DNA of 64,000 nucleotides from an uncultured Prevotella sp. (lineage in GTDB: Bacteria; Bacteroidota; Bacteroidia; Bacteroidales; Bacteroidaceae). The notes under the pieces were generated by a model. That model was not told the DNA's origin, ran no database searches, and saw only the letters and a list, made by a program, of their open reading frames with translations. The position numbers were made by a program, and so were the translations under genes. Of this stretch, positions 1-7,520 are shown in pieces. Every line of letters begins with the position of its first letter. Position 1 is the stretch's first letter. Location: assembly GCA_900316015.1 (NCBI GenBank), contig ONBG01000002.1, positions 1 through 64,000 on the forward strand, written 5' to 3'.

Positions 1-94
1 CAAGGAGGTTTACACCCAAACAATGTTAATGGCAAGGCATCAGAAAATAGCTAAACTCTTTGACGAAGACTTTTGGGGTACGCAATGACGAAGT
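1..94. other. Foreign sequence abutting susD, possible mobile-element end
   Basis: From about position 94 leftwards the sequence no longer encodes SusD-like protein. It contains the 8-mer TGACGAAG twice (61-68 and 86-93) flanking a TTTTGGGGTACGCAA stretch. The abrupt loss of homology is what an insertion-sequence end or a recombination junction would give, but no transposase is visible inside the window, so this is inference. Confidence 0.35.
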
Positions 95-1558
95 CAGGAC
101 ATCGAAATAACGCAACCCTTCGAAAGCCAATTCTACTCGACGTTCTTGACGAACAGCCTGACGAACATCTTCTTGTGTAGACAATTCTGCTTTCTTCAAT
201 CCAGGAAGATTCACCCTTCCCCTGATTTGATTGATGGTTTGGTCAAGAACTTGCTGCGTAACGGCTGCGGGGCTTGCTTCATTAAGAGCCTCCAAGTAAC
301 TTAACAAGACTTCTGCATAGCGCATAACTGGAGTATAAGTGTAAGTACTTCCTAAATTATTGGTGATGGATGGATCACATCCTTTTTTAGGACAATAGCC
401 ATCAAAAAGTGGGAAGCGGTTATAGCTGTCAGAGGTATTCGTACCTTTGAAACAGTCGTATACAATATCATTGTAAACCGTTCCTCGATAGCTACCAAGT
501 GGAGGCAAAAAGATGGAAGCATACAAACGAAGGTCACGATTTGCATAAGGATCATCGTTGCTATAGGTCGGAGACTTATCAATACTCTTACCATCCGCAC
601 AGAAATAAGACTTCACGAGTTCATTATATGGAGCAAATTGGTGCCATCCCCCATATGCACACTCTGGATACAGATACTGATAACGCGAGGTCGTAAACTT
701 ATCCTTAACATAAGTAATACAGAAGACCTGTTCTGGGCTCTTTTCACCGCCGATCTGGAAGAGTTTCTCATAGCTTTCTGCCCCATTGCTCTTATCGATC
801 TGATAAACGCCTGAGTCAATGACCTTCTTCAAGACTTCAGCGGCATCCGTCCATTTATTTTCCGCCAGATAAAGTCGGCTCAGAAGAGTTCGGGCTGCGC
901 CACTCGTATAACGACCAAGGTCAGAGGCATCATACTTCTCCGGTAATACGGCAATAGCATCCTTGAGATCCTTTTCTACTTGATCATAAACTTCCTGCTG
1001 TGGAGTCTGCGAGATCGTATTTGCTTCATCTACCGTAAGGGGTTTCAAGGGCATCGGAACATCCTTAAAATAGAATGCCAACGAGAACAGATAATACGCC
1101 CTTAGGCATTTTACCTCCGCCTTATATTGCTCTTTCAGCTTATCATTCATAGGACAAGCATCTATATTCTCGAAGAAGGTGTTATAACGAGAGATATGCG
1201 AATATGCATTTGCCCAATACCATCTTAGATTTCCATTGGTAGCTACCGTATTAGAACTTGCCATCAAGGTGGTAAAATTCTCCTTCTCAGTACCATTGCC
1301 ACCTGCGAAATCAAGATATAGCAATCCTTGCGGCGTCAAGAAATCATCGTGAGACCATCCACTCTCAAAACGATAGCAGCCTACCAAAGCCAAGCGAGCA
1401 TCACTTTCTCCCGTCCAGAAATTTGCATTGGAAATAGCTGAGGGTGGATTTTTCTCAAGAAGATCATCAGAACAGGACGTTATGCCCAAAGTCAGCATAC
1501 ATGTTAAACAAGATATGCCTGCATATTTTATTGTATCAAATATATTTCTCATAATCAT
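26..1558 (-). CDS. SusD/RagB-family glycan-binding lipoprotein, C-terminus replaced
   Basis: Outer-membrane surface lipoprotein that would bind glycan and cap the SusC channel encoded immediately upstream. The N-terminus has a hydrophobic signal ending in a lipobox (GITSC, then SDD). The TPR-like SusD fold is recognisable, including the late family motif RRVELAFEGLRYFDVL. In SusD proteins this motif is normally followed by RW and then about 50 more residues ending near NPGY; the second SusD of this window shows that. Here the last ~22 residues (from TSSLRTPK to MPCH) look unrelated, so homology breaks near position 94. The gene starts 9 bp after the SusC stop and is cotranscribed with it. An ATG at 1552 is an equally possible start. 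Family assignment is secure; whether the product works is doubtful. Confidence 0.88.
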   Translation of the reverse strand: MIMRNIFDTIKYAGISCLTCMLTLGITSCSDDLLEKNPPSAISNANFWTGESDARLALVGCYRFESGWSHDDFLTPQGLLYLDFAGGNGTEKENFTTLMASSNTVATNGNLRWYWANAYSHISRYNTFFENIDACPMNDKLKEQYKAEVKCLRAYYLFSLAFYFKDVPMPLKPLTVDEANTISQTPQQEVYDQVEKDLKDAIAVLPEKYDASDLGRYTSGAARTLLSRLYLAENKWTDAAEVLKKVIDSGVYQIDKSNGAESYEKLFQIGGEKSPEQVFCITYVKDKFTTSRYQYLYPECAYGGWHQFAPYNELVKSYFCADGKSIDKSPTYSNDDPYANRDLRLYASIFLPPLGSYRGTVYNDIVYDCFKGTNTSDSYNRFPLFDGYCPKKGCDPSITNNLGSTYTYTPVMRYAEVLLSYLEALNEASPAAVTQQVLDQTINQIRGRVNLPGLKKAELSTQEDVRQAVRQERRVELAFEGLRYFDVLTSSLRTPKVFVKEFSYFLMPCH

Positions 1559-1566
1559 TTCAATGT

Positions 1567-4500
1567 TTAGAATCTTACATTCAGTCCAAATGAATAAATG
1601 CTATTAATAGGATAATAGTTTGGAGAATCCCCTGTACCAATCTCATTCTCTGGATCCCAGCCCTTATAGAAGCTATTGATTGAAAATAGGTTTTGACCAC
1701 TTACATAAATCCGTAGGTTTTCAATACCTAAATTCTTTACCAGCCGTTTCGGGAATGTGTACCCTATTTGTAAAGTCTTCAGGCGAAGGAAACTGGCATT
1801 GCGGGTCCAATAATCAGAAATCTGAAGATTAGGATTGTTCATATTCAAGGTTTCCAACCGAGGATATTCTGCCCATTTATTGGGATGCTCTTGGGTCCAG
1901 CAATGATCTGCTTGCCAGCGCTGGATTTGTCCACCATTATAAAAAGCATAAGCCATATAAGAACCAATCAGGCGCTTATAGCCGCCCATCCCTTGGAGGA
2001 GAGCAGAGAGGTCAAAGCCTTTATACTGAGCTGTAAGATTCAATCCATAATAATATTTCGGGGTAGTGCTGCCTAATACCGTACGGTCATAGTTCGCATC
2101 TACTTTCCCATCCGGAACCCCATCGGGTCCTGAAATATCCTTATACTTAACGTAACCTGGTTTAAGGCTACTTTTCCCAACAAGTTGCTCTGGAGCTCCA
2201 TCTATCTCTGCCTGATCTACGAAAAGCCCATCCGTCTTGTAGCCATAAATAATGCCAATAGGTTGTCCTACAATACGATTGTTATTTATCTCGGCCTTTG
2301 AGCCATTTGATAGCTTCTCCACAGCATTTTTGATCCATGTAAAGTTAGGAGCAATACTATAGGTAAAATCATGACCTATCTTTCCATTATAGGTAAGGTT
2401 GACTTCTATGCCCTTATTGGAAACAGCACCCACATTCGATTGCCCCACGGACATACCCATGATAGAAGCTACCTCTACAGGAGCTAAGATGTCTGATGTA
2501 TACTTGTAAAAATAGTCTACCGTACCAGAAAGAGCACCATGGAAGAGATGAAAGTCAACACCCACATCCGTTACAGAAGTCTTCTCCCAGGTAATGTCTT
2601 GGTTCAGGTAAGTCGTCATGGCAGCACCTGCTTGTAGCGTTCCGCCAAAAGGATAGTCATATCCAAGATTATATGTTTGCTGATAAGGGTAAACTCCAAT
2701 ATTCTGATTTCCTAAGACTCCATAAGAGGCACGCACCTTGAAATAATCGAAAATATTGGAAAGGAAGGAATTCTTCCAGAAGGACTCCTCGGAAACACGC
2801 CAACCAGCAGATACGGATGGGAAAACGCCCCATCTATGACCACTGGCAAAACGTGAAGAGCCATCATAACGAATATTTGCTTCCAACAAATAGCGGTCTG
2901 CGTAATCATAGTTAATTCTTCCGAAATAAGAAATTAAGGTATAATCTGACAGATTACTACTATTGGTCGCCGTTGTGGCATCACCAGAAGTCAGCTCATA
3001 CAGATAATTGTTAGGGAAAGTATTACGATAGCCATTCAGGTCACGGTCTTTCGTTCGCTCTAGAGAAGTTCCCAACAATGCTTTGATGGAATGCTTTCCA
3101 AAAACATGTTCATAATTGGCATAACTCTCAACATCTGTATAGCTATTATTGGCAGAATACACATTAAGATTGGCAGGACCTACAGTCTTTGTCTCATCAA
3201 AATAAGTGTTGGCATTATAGGTCTTATTGTAGGATGTCCAATAATTACCTCCCAGCTTGCCGGTCAGAGACAAGCCCTGAATAGGAGTATCCCACGTGAG
3301 GAGCGCTGAGCCACTGATATTTCTTCCGATGTTACGCACAAAAGATTCACTTGCCATCCATGCTTCTGGACTATAATTGTCTTGATAGCCAAAACTCCCA
3401 TCGCTCTTCTTACCCGCGAATTGTGGTCCTTCGCGAACTGCATATCCAATCATACTCCCAATCTCATGGGGAGCTTTATACCTATTATTGTAGGCATTAA
3501 TGCTAATGCTCAAGTTCAGGCGGTTAGACAAAGCAGCTTTCATGGAAAGAAGAGCCGTCATACGCTCATTATAGGTCTTATCCGTCATGCCATTTTGATT
3601 TCGATAACCCAAGGACAGATTATATGTCAACTTGCTGCTTCCTCCAGAAATACTTAAGTTATGCTGATGCTGGAAGCCATTGCCTGATTCGAGAAGCCAT
3701 TTCAGATGATTTACATTAGGATAATGATCAGGATCACTTCCATCATGGAACTTCTGAATCTGATCCTGTGTATAGGCATCCTGACGCCCCATATTCTCCA
3801 TAGCCATATTATAATAACTGGCATATTCCCAAGAGGGCAAGAAGTCAGGTAGTTCTGTTGCCTTTTGCCAGCCAAACTGTCCATTATAGCTAATAGTCGT
3901 CTTGCCTTCCTTTCCTTTCTTCGTCTCTACAAGGATGACTCCATTCGCAGCTCGATTTCCATAAATAGAGGCAGAAGCCGCATCCTTCAGAAATGATATA
4001 TTTTCGATGTCGTTAGGATCCACATCATCTAAGCTCCCGGCAAGACCATCAATAAGCACAAGAGGGTCTGTACCCGCACTGGAGAATGTACCTGTTCCAC
4101 GAATCTTCACATTTGCACCTGCTCCTGGCAAGCCAGAATTAGTGATGACGCTCAAACCAGGAGCAAGACCAGCCAAAGCCTGCGCTGTACTTGAGACAGG
4201 CTTATTCGCAAGCTCTTTCGCAGTCACAGAAGAAACAGAGCCCGTCAGGTCAGCCTTCTTCTGCGTACCATAACCGACTGCGACAACCTCATTCAGTGTA
4301 GTCACGTCTTCTTTCAATCTTACCATGATTTCTTGCTCACTCGCCTTGATCGTCTGTGTTACATAACCGATGTAACTAACTACTAAATAGGCACTTTGAT
4401 CGATGCCAACAATAGAGAAATTTCCATCCAAATCCGTCACGGCACCCTGGGATGTCCCCTTCACGATTACACTTGCCCCTATAATAGGTTCTCCGTTGAC

Positions 4501-4668
4501 ATCCAGTACGCGTCCTTTCACTGTTCGATTATTCTGCAGTGTACTACTGACATTGATTAGAGTTGCAGATCTCGGTATGGGGGGGGCAGAAACCACGCCC
4601 GCATTCACGACCATGTTATTGATCAAAACCGTGGCCGTAATAAATACAATTTGTTTTAAGTTTACCAT
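1567..4668 (-). CDS. SusC/RagA-family TonB-dependent outer-membrane transporter
   Basis: Imports oligosaccharides across the outer membrane with its SusD partner, powered by TonB. The 1033-residue protein has an N-terminal signal sequence, a carboxypeptidase-regulatory-like domain at about residues 50-130 (VKGRVLDVNGEPIIGAS), a SusC-type motif (LNEVVAVGYGTQKKADLTGS) opening the plug, a plug domain with the SIYGNRAANGVILVETKKG motif, and a long beta-barrel ending in an aromatic-terminated strand (LNVRF). There is no STN domain, so it should not signal to a FecR. Control more likely comes from the AraC-type regulator nearby. First gene of a susC-susD unit. Confidence 0.95.
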   Translation of the reverse strand: MVNLKQIVFITATVLINNMVVNAGVVSAPPIPRSATLINVSSTLQNNRTVKGRVLDVNGEPIIGASVIVKGTSQGAVTDLDGNFSIVGIDQSAYLVVSYIGYVTQTIKASEQEIMVRLKEDVTTLNEVVAVGYGTQKKADLTGSVSSVTAKELANKPVSSTAQALAGLAPGLSVITNSGLPGAGANVKIRGTGTFSSAGTDPLVLIDGLAGSLDDVDPNDIENISFLKDAASASIYGNRAANGVILVETKKGKEGKTTISYNGQFGWQKATELPDFLPSWEYASYYNMAMENMGRQDAYTQDQIQKFHDGSDPDHYPNVNHLKWLLESGNGFQHQHNLSISGGSSKLTYNLSLGYRNQNGMTDKTYNERMTALLSMKAALSNRLNLSISINAYNNRYKAPHEIGSMIGYAVREGPQFAGKKSDGSFGYQDNYSPEAWMASESFVRNIGRNISGSALLTWDTPIQGLSLTGKLGGNYWTSYNKTYNANTYFDETKTVGPANLNVYSANNSYTDVESYANYEHVFGKHSIKALLGTSLERTKDRDLNGYRNTFPNNYLYELTSGDATTATNSSNLSDYTLISYFGRINYDYADRYLLEANIRYDGSSRFASGHRWGVFPSVSAGWRVSEESFWKNSFLSNIFDYFKVRASYGVLGNQNIGVYPYQQTYNLGYDYPFGGTLQAGAAMTTYLNQDITWEKTSVTDVGVDFHLFHGALSGTVDYFYKYTSDILAPVEVASIMGMSVGQSNVGAVSNKGIEVNLTYNGKIGHDFTYSIAPNFTWIKNAVEKLSNGSKAEINNNRIVGQPIGIIYGYKTDGLFVDQAEIDGAPEQLVGKSSLKPGYVKYKDISGPDGVPDGKVDANYDRTVLGSTTPKYYYGLNLTAQYKGFDLSALLQGMGGYKRLIGSYMAYAFYNGGQIQRWQADHCWTQEHPNKWAEYPRLETLNMNNPNLQISDYWTRNASFLRLKTLQIGYTFPKRLVKNLGIENLRIYVSGQNLFSINSFYKGWDPENEIGTGDSPNYYPINSIYSFGLNVRF

Positions 4669-4710
4669 AAGTTTTCAAATTAGTTTGATTGACTTTTTTG
4701 ATCACGGCTG

Positions 4711-4738
4711 CAAAATTATGGATTATTTTGCATCACAA
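4711..4738 (-). promoter_or_regulatory. Predicted promoter of the first susCD unit
   Basis: Reading leftwards, TAATTTTG (4718-4711) fits the Bacteroidales -7 consensus TAnnTTTG. A TTG (4738-4736) lies 17 bp upstream, slightly short of the usual 19-21. It would give a leader of roughly 40 nt before susC. The box lies at the edge of the block duplicated upstream of the intact AraC gene. Confidence 0.45.
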
Positions 4739-4878
4739 CATTATAATTTATTGCTTTATAATTGCACTTTTTCGATGTTTTCCATATATTTGCAACCATG
4801 GACAATTATGATATTTCATCATTGCATATCCTCACCCTAAAAACAGGATCTGCAGAACACGACCGCGATTGGAACTGA
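4715..4878 (+). repeat. 164-bp duplicated block, copy A (promoter and 5' end of araC)
   Basis: This stretch matches 9167-9330 at a constant offset of 4452 bp, with only scattered substitutions and no indels that I can find. It carries an AT-rich inverted repeat (ATTATAA...TTATAAT), the TATATTTG promoter box (4785-4792) and the first 26 codons of an AraC-type regulator. Similarity stops abruptly at 4878. Confidence 0.9.
4798..4878 (+). pseudogene. Remnant of the 5' end of an AraC-family regulator
   Basis: ATG at 4798 begins a 26-codon reading frame (MDNYDISSLHIL...AEHDRDWN) that matches the first 26 residues of the intact regulator at 9250. It ends where that gene has a TGG codon and this copy has TGA. 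Beyond the stop the two sequences are unrelated. It was probably divergent from susC before decay, which suggests the ancestral regulator sat next to susCD. Confidence 0.85.
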
Positions 4879-4932
4879 ACAAAAATATGAAGAAGACCGG
4901 CAAATGGGAACATTACGTTGCGAAAGCCTGCA

Positions 4933-5082
4933 ATTCTTGACGGTCACAAGGGTCGCCCCTACATTGCCAAAGAACCAAAGCTGGTCTCCAGTAACCGCAT
5001 CATGATGCGCGTCTGGAACCGCGACTGGGATGTGCCCGGTCTGGGAGACGTATTGATGGACAAGATAACATTCACTGAATAA
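4933..5082 (+). pseudogene. C-terminal fragment of an unidentified protein
   Basis: An open stretch without its own start reads DGHKGRPYIAKEPK and then VWNRDWDVPGLGDVLMDKI, ending in a TAA at 5080-5082. It has the feel of the last strands of an extracellular enzyme, but I do not recognise the family. The left border is set only by where the frame becomes plausible. It lies 12 bp before the next gene remnant. Confidence 0.4.
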
Positions 5083-5094
5083 CACCATATCAAC

Positions 5095-5280
5095 ATGAGA
5101 AAACTGATAACACTTTTGGCAATAGTCTTTACCACGGTTTTGCAAGCCCAAAATAAGACAATGGATGAGTTTGTGGACGGCGGCACCTATACCTTCCGCA
5201 TCGGCAACTCCAGCCGCATCCTTGCTACAGTGACTCTGAAGCTCAAAGTCTGTAAACAGAAAGTACATAACGCGCTATAG
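5095..5280 (+). pseudogene. Internally deleted secreted enzyme remnant, possibly GH3
   Basis: A 61-residue frame has a clear signal peptide (MRKLITLLAIVFTTVLQAQ) followed by NKTMDEFVD. That resembles the mature start of Bacteroidota GH3 beta-glucosidases. It then jumps to GGTYTFRIGNSSR...VTLKLK, which resembles the C-terminal Fn3-like domain of the same family. The likeliest reading is a large in-frame deletion joining the first ~28 codons to the last ~30. The GH3 identity is from memory of family ends and is tentative. Confidence 0.45.
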
Positions 5281-5306
5281 TAAAGTGCACAAGTCAATGC
5301 ACATTA

Positions 5307-6656
5307 CTATTTCAGTCCCTCCATGTCAATGTCGTACACCATTGGCTCTGACTTGGTGTGTAGCAGAAACATCGCCATGTAAATCGGCAGATAGACAATC
5401 TTTCCTGATTGTCTAACATTGCCGTTGCAGAAGACGTACGCCAACGGAATAGCATAGTCTGTATTCGCCATGACGTTTGTGAGGGCGTTATGGCGCTCAT
5501 AATCCTTACCAGACTTCACCACAATAGGTACGGTATGTCCGCCAGTTTCTATGACAAAATCCAACTCGCCCTGCCGCTTACTGTTGAAATAATAAAGGTC
5601 GAAGCCGTGGGCATGAAGCTCTTCAGCCACAAAGTTCTCGAAAATGGCACCGAAGTTGATACTGTTATCGCCGTTGAGGATTTTAAGCTGCAGTCCATCC
5701 GCATATTGTGCGGCAAGAAGTCCGACATCGTTCTGGAACAGCTTGAAGAGGTTACGGAGTTTTGAAAGCTTCAATGGCGGCAGAGGTTCTTCCACATTGT
5801 AAGTAGGCAGCGCCACTCCCGCATGGCTCATCCAAAGGAAACTGCTCTCATAACGGCTGAACTTCATGTTTTCATTGAGCTGCTTTAGGATGAACCGCTT
5901 ATTCTTGGCGTTGAGTTCCGACGGGATGAGATCGAAGATGTCGTCGAGGTAGAACCTGTTATCGGGATCATACTGGGAAATGTCCAGCTTGTAGAGTTTG
6001 ATTATTGCTGCCTGCTCGTCCATCACGTCACGCAGGTTGTGCGTGTCGATATATTTCTGAACAGCTGCAGGCATACCTCCTACTACCAAGTAAAGTCGGA
6101 ACAGCTGCATCATACGGCTGTGTATGACATTATCAACGGGGGTATGGCTTGAGAAGCACTGCTGTAAAGTCTCCATAATCCTTGGCGCCGTTCCCAGTGC
6201 GTTGGCAAATTCCTCGAAGTCTATCGGAAACATTGTTGTGATGTCCATATAGCCTACCGGTGCGGACGAAAGACCTTTCAGCTCCACACCCAACAGTGAG
6301 CCGCTGAGAATATAGCGGTAGCTGCCATCGTCAACGAGAAATTTTATAGCAGTCACTATCTCAGGGCATTTCTGTACCTCGTCGAAAAAGACAAGGGTCT
6401 TGCCTGTTATCAATGGCTTGTCAGTGAATGCGCTAAGACGCAACAGTATGGTGTCGCTGTCAGCAGCATTCTTGAAGATGGTAACAGCCTCGGGAGTCTG
6501 GATGAAGTTTATCTCAATGAAGCTATCGAAGTGGGCGTTGCCGAACCTTCTGATTGAGTAAGTCTTACCTACCTGCCTTGCACCATCTACGAGCAGAGCC
6601 TTGTTGCTGGTCTCATAGAAATGCTCAATGTACGAGTCTATTTTTCGTGTTATCAT
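5307..6656 (-). CDS. AAA ATPase with DUF4143 domain
   Basis: Cytoplasmic P-loop ATPase of the AAA_14/DUF4143 family, 449 residues. The Walker A motif is GARQVGKT near residue 25-32 and Walker B is LVFFDEVQ near residue 88-95, followed by a sensor-like YILSGS segment. The C-terminal half carries the DUF4143 nuclease-like region (LYYFNSKRQGELDFVIE, then VPIVVKSG). The family is widespread and often multicopy in gut Bacteroidota, with no settled function. It lies among PUL gene remnants on the opposite strand, so it may have arrived independently. Three phased repeats overlap its promoter, suggesting tight or self-regulated expression. Confidence 0.9.
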   Translation of the reverse strand: MITRKIDSYIEHFYETSNKALLVDGARQVGKTYSIRRFGNAHFDSFIEINFIQTPEAVTIFKNAADSDTILLRLSAFTDKPLITGKTLVFFDEVQKCPEIVTAIKFLVDDGSYRYILSGSLLGVELKGLSSAPVGYMDITTMFPIDFEEFANALGTAPRIMETLQQCFSSHTPVDNVIHSRMMQLFRLYLVVGGMPAAVQKYIDTHNLRDVMDEQAAIIKLYKLDISQYDPDNRFYLDDIFDLIPSELNAKNKRFILKQLNENMKFSRYESSFLWMSHAGVALPTYNVEEPLPPLKLSKLRNLFKLFQNDVGLLAAQYADGLQLKILNGDNSINFGAIFENFVAEELHAHGFDLYYFNSKRQGELDFVIETGGHTVPIVVKSGKDYERHNALTNVMANTDYAIPLAYVFCNGNVRQSGKIVYLPIYMAMFLLHTKSEPMVYDIDMEGLK

Positions 6657-6660
6657 AAGC

Positions 6661-6740
6661 TTGTCCGTTTTTCCAAGGCAAAATTAGGTGTTTTTGTCCT
6701 TTTTTCCAAGCTTTTTTCAGATTATTTGTCCGTTCTTCCA
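6661..6740. repeat. Three phased direct repeats over the ATPase promoter
   Basis: TTGTCCGTTTTTCCAAG (6661-6677), TTGTCCTTTTTTCCAAG (6694-6710) and TTGTCCGTTCTTCCA (6726-6740) start 33 and 32 bp apart, about three helical turns. The middle copy covers the -33 element and the first covers the predicted start site, an arrangement typical of operators. Confidence 0.7.
6679..6709 (-). promoter_or_regulatory. Predicted promoter of the DUF4143 ATPase
   Basis: Reading leftwards, TTG (6709-6707), a 20-bp spacer and TAATTTTG (6686-6679) match the Bacteroidales promoter consensus. The start site should fall near 6672, giving a leader of about 15 nt. The three repeats of the next entry lie across and beside it. 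Confidence 0.6.
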
Positions 6741-6790
6741 TTTTTCAGGCTTTATTTTTGTACCAGTCTAACAAAGTAGACAGATAGTCT

Positions 6791-6820
6791 GAGGGTGTAT
6801 CAAAATTCTGATGCATCCTC
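6791..6820. repeat. 12-bp palindrome, possible insertion-sequence relic
   Basis: GAGGGTGTATCA (6791-6802) and TGATGCATCCTC (6809-6820) pair over 12 positions, two of them G-T, around a 6-nt loop. The GAGGGTGT...CA shape recalls the terminal inverted repeats of some IS families. It may be an abutted pair of element ends or a simple hairpin upstream of the next remnant. Confidence 0.4.
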
Positions 6821-6844
6821 TAAATCTAATAAGACGTCATAACG

Positions 6845-7198
6845 ATGATAAGAAAGATTTATTTCACCATAGCCTTGCTGCTTTCCGCAACCATGATGTT
6901 CGCACAGGAAAACACGGTCAAGCTGGAGACCCGCACGTTCTCCATCATCGGCAAAGACACGCTGAAGCTTGACGCATTCTATAAAAGCCCCTCCACACCC
7001 CCCCTCCTCGTCCACATCCACGGCGGCTTCGTGACCAGTTCACGCATTAACGCAGCACAAGAAGTGTGCTGCCGCTATATGGCTGAGCAAGGACGGTTTG
7101 CCATCAATGTCGACTACAGCTTGGCGGGCATCCACGTCAATGAGGACAAGACTATCAGCAACCCGTACAATGTCAAAGGCGAACTGGAAGAACGGTAA
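6845..7198 (+). pseudogene. Truncated secreted alpha/beta-hydrolase (N-terminal part)
   Basis: A signal peptide (MIRKIYFTIALLLSATMMFAQ) is followed by a beta-strand region and the oxyanion-type HIHGGF motif of carboxylesterase-like alpha/beta-hydrolases. The frame then stops at residue 117. Such enzymes are normally 270-350 residues, and neither the nucleophile elbow nor the His region is present. The reading frame runs directly into a GH20 fragment in another frame, so a deletion joined two genes. It is probably non-functional, although the N-terminal part could still be translated. Confidence 0.6.
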
Positions 7199-7199
7199 T

Positions 7200-7487
7200 G
7201 AAGGTAATAGCAATACCGACATTGCTGAGGAGAGCGACGCTAAAAAGTACATCGCTGGCATTGAGGCGGCAATCTGGGGCGAGAGTATCCGCTCCTTCAG
7301 CGATATGCTTTTTCTCCTGCTTCCCCGCCTGACAGGTGTCGCCTAAAAGGCATGGTCTCCCTCCCCCGCCGGGGATGGCCGGGAGGGGGCTTTGGATATT
7401 TATCGCCGGTTCTTGTCCTGCCAATCATCCCTCTGGCGTAAACTTTAATGGAACTTTTTCAAGTCAAGCCTTGTTGATTGGGAATAA
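7200..7487 (+). pseudogene. C-terminal remnant of a GH20 beta-hexosaminidase
   Basis: In one frame the translation reads YIAGIEAAIWGESIRS, then PRLTGVA, a TAA stop at 7344-7346, then KAWS. GH20 enzymes have the pattern G(I/V)(Q/E)..LW.E.I...PR...(V)AEKAWS here, so the Glu codon has become TAA. The frame continues past a second stop (7446-7448) to 7485-7487 with Trp- and Tyr-rich sequence like a GH20 tail. It ends just before the promoter of the esterase gene. Confidence 0.6.
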
Positions 7488-7500
7488 AATAGTAAATTTG
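7471..7500 (+). promoter_or_regulatory. Predicted promoter of the carboxylesterase gene
   Basis: TTG (7471-7473), a 19-bp spacer and TAAATTTG (7493-7500) fit the Bacteroidales consensus. The leader would be about 15 nt. The promoter overlaps the tail of the GH20 remnant. Confidence 0.65.
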
Positions 7501-7520
7501 CCCTCGTAAACTTATATATC

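Noticed and set aside
5307-6656. Toxin-antitoxin or phage-defence island around the two ATPases
   Set aside because: Both ATPases are single genes without nuclease, toxin or methylase neighbours; the surroundings are PUL remnants.
7359-7392. GC-rich hairpin CCCTCCC/GGGAGGG in the GH20 remnant
   Set aside because: Long loop and no T-run follow, and it lies inside decayed coding sequence, so terminator function is not supported.
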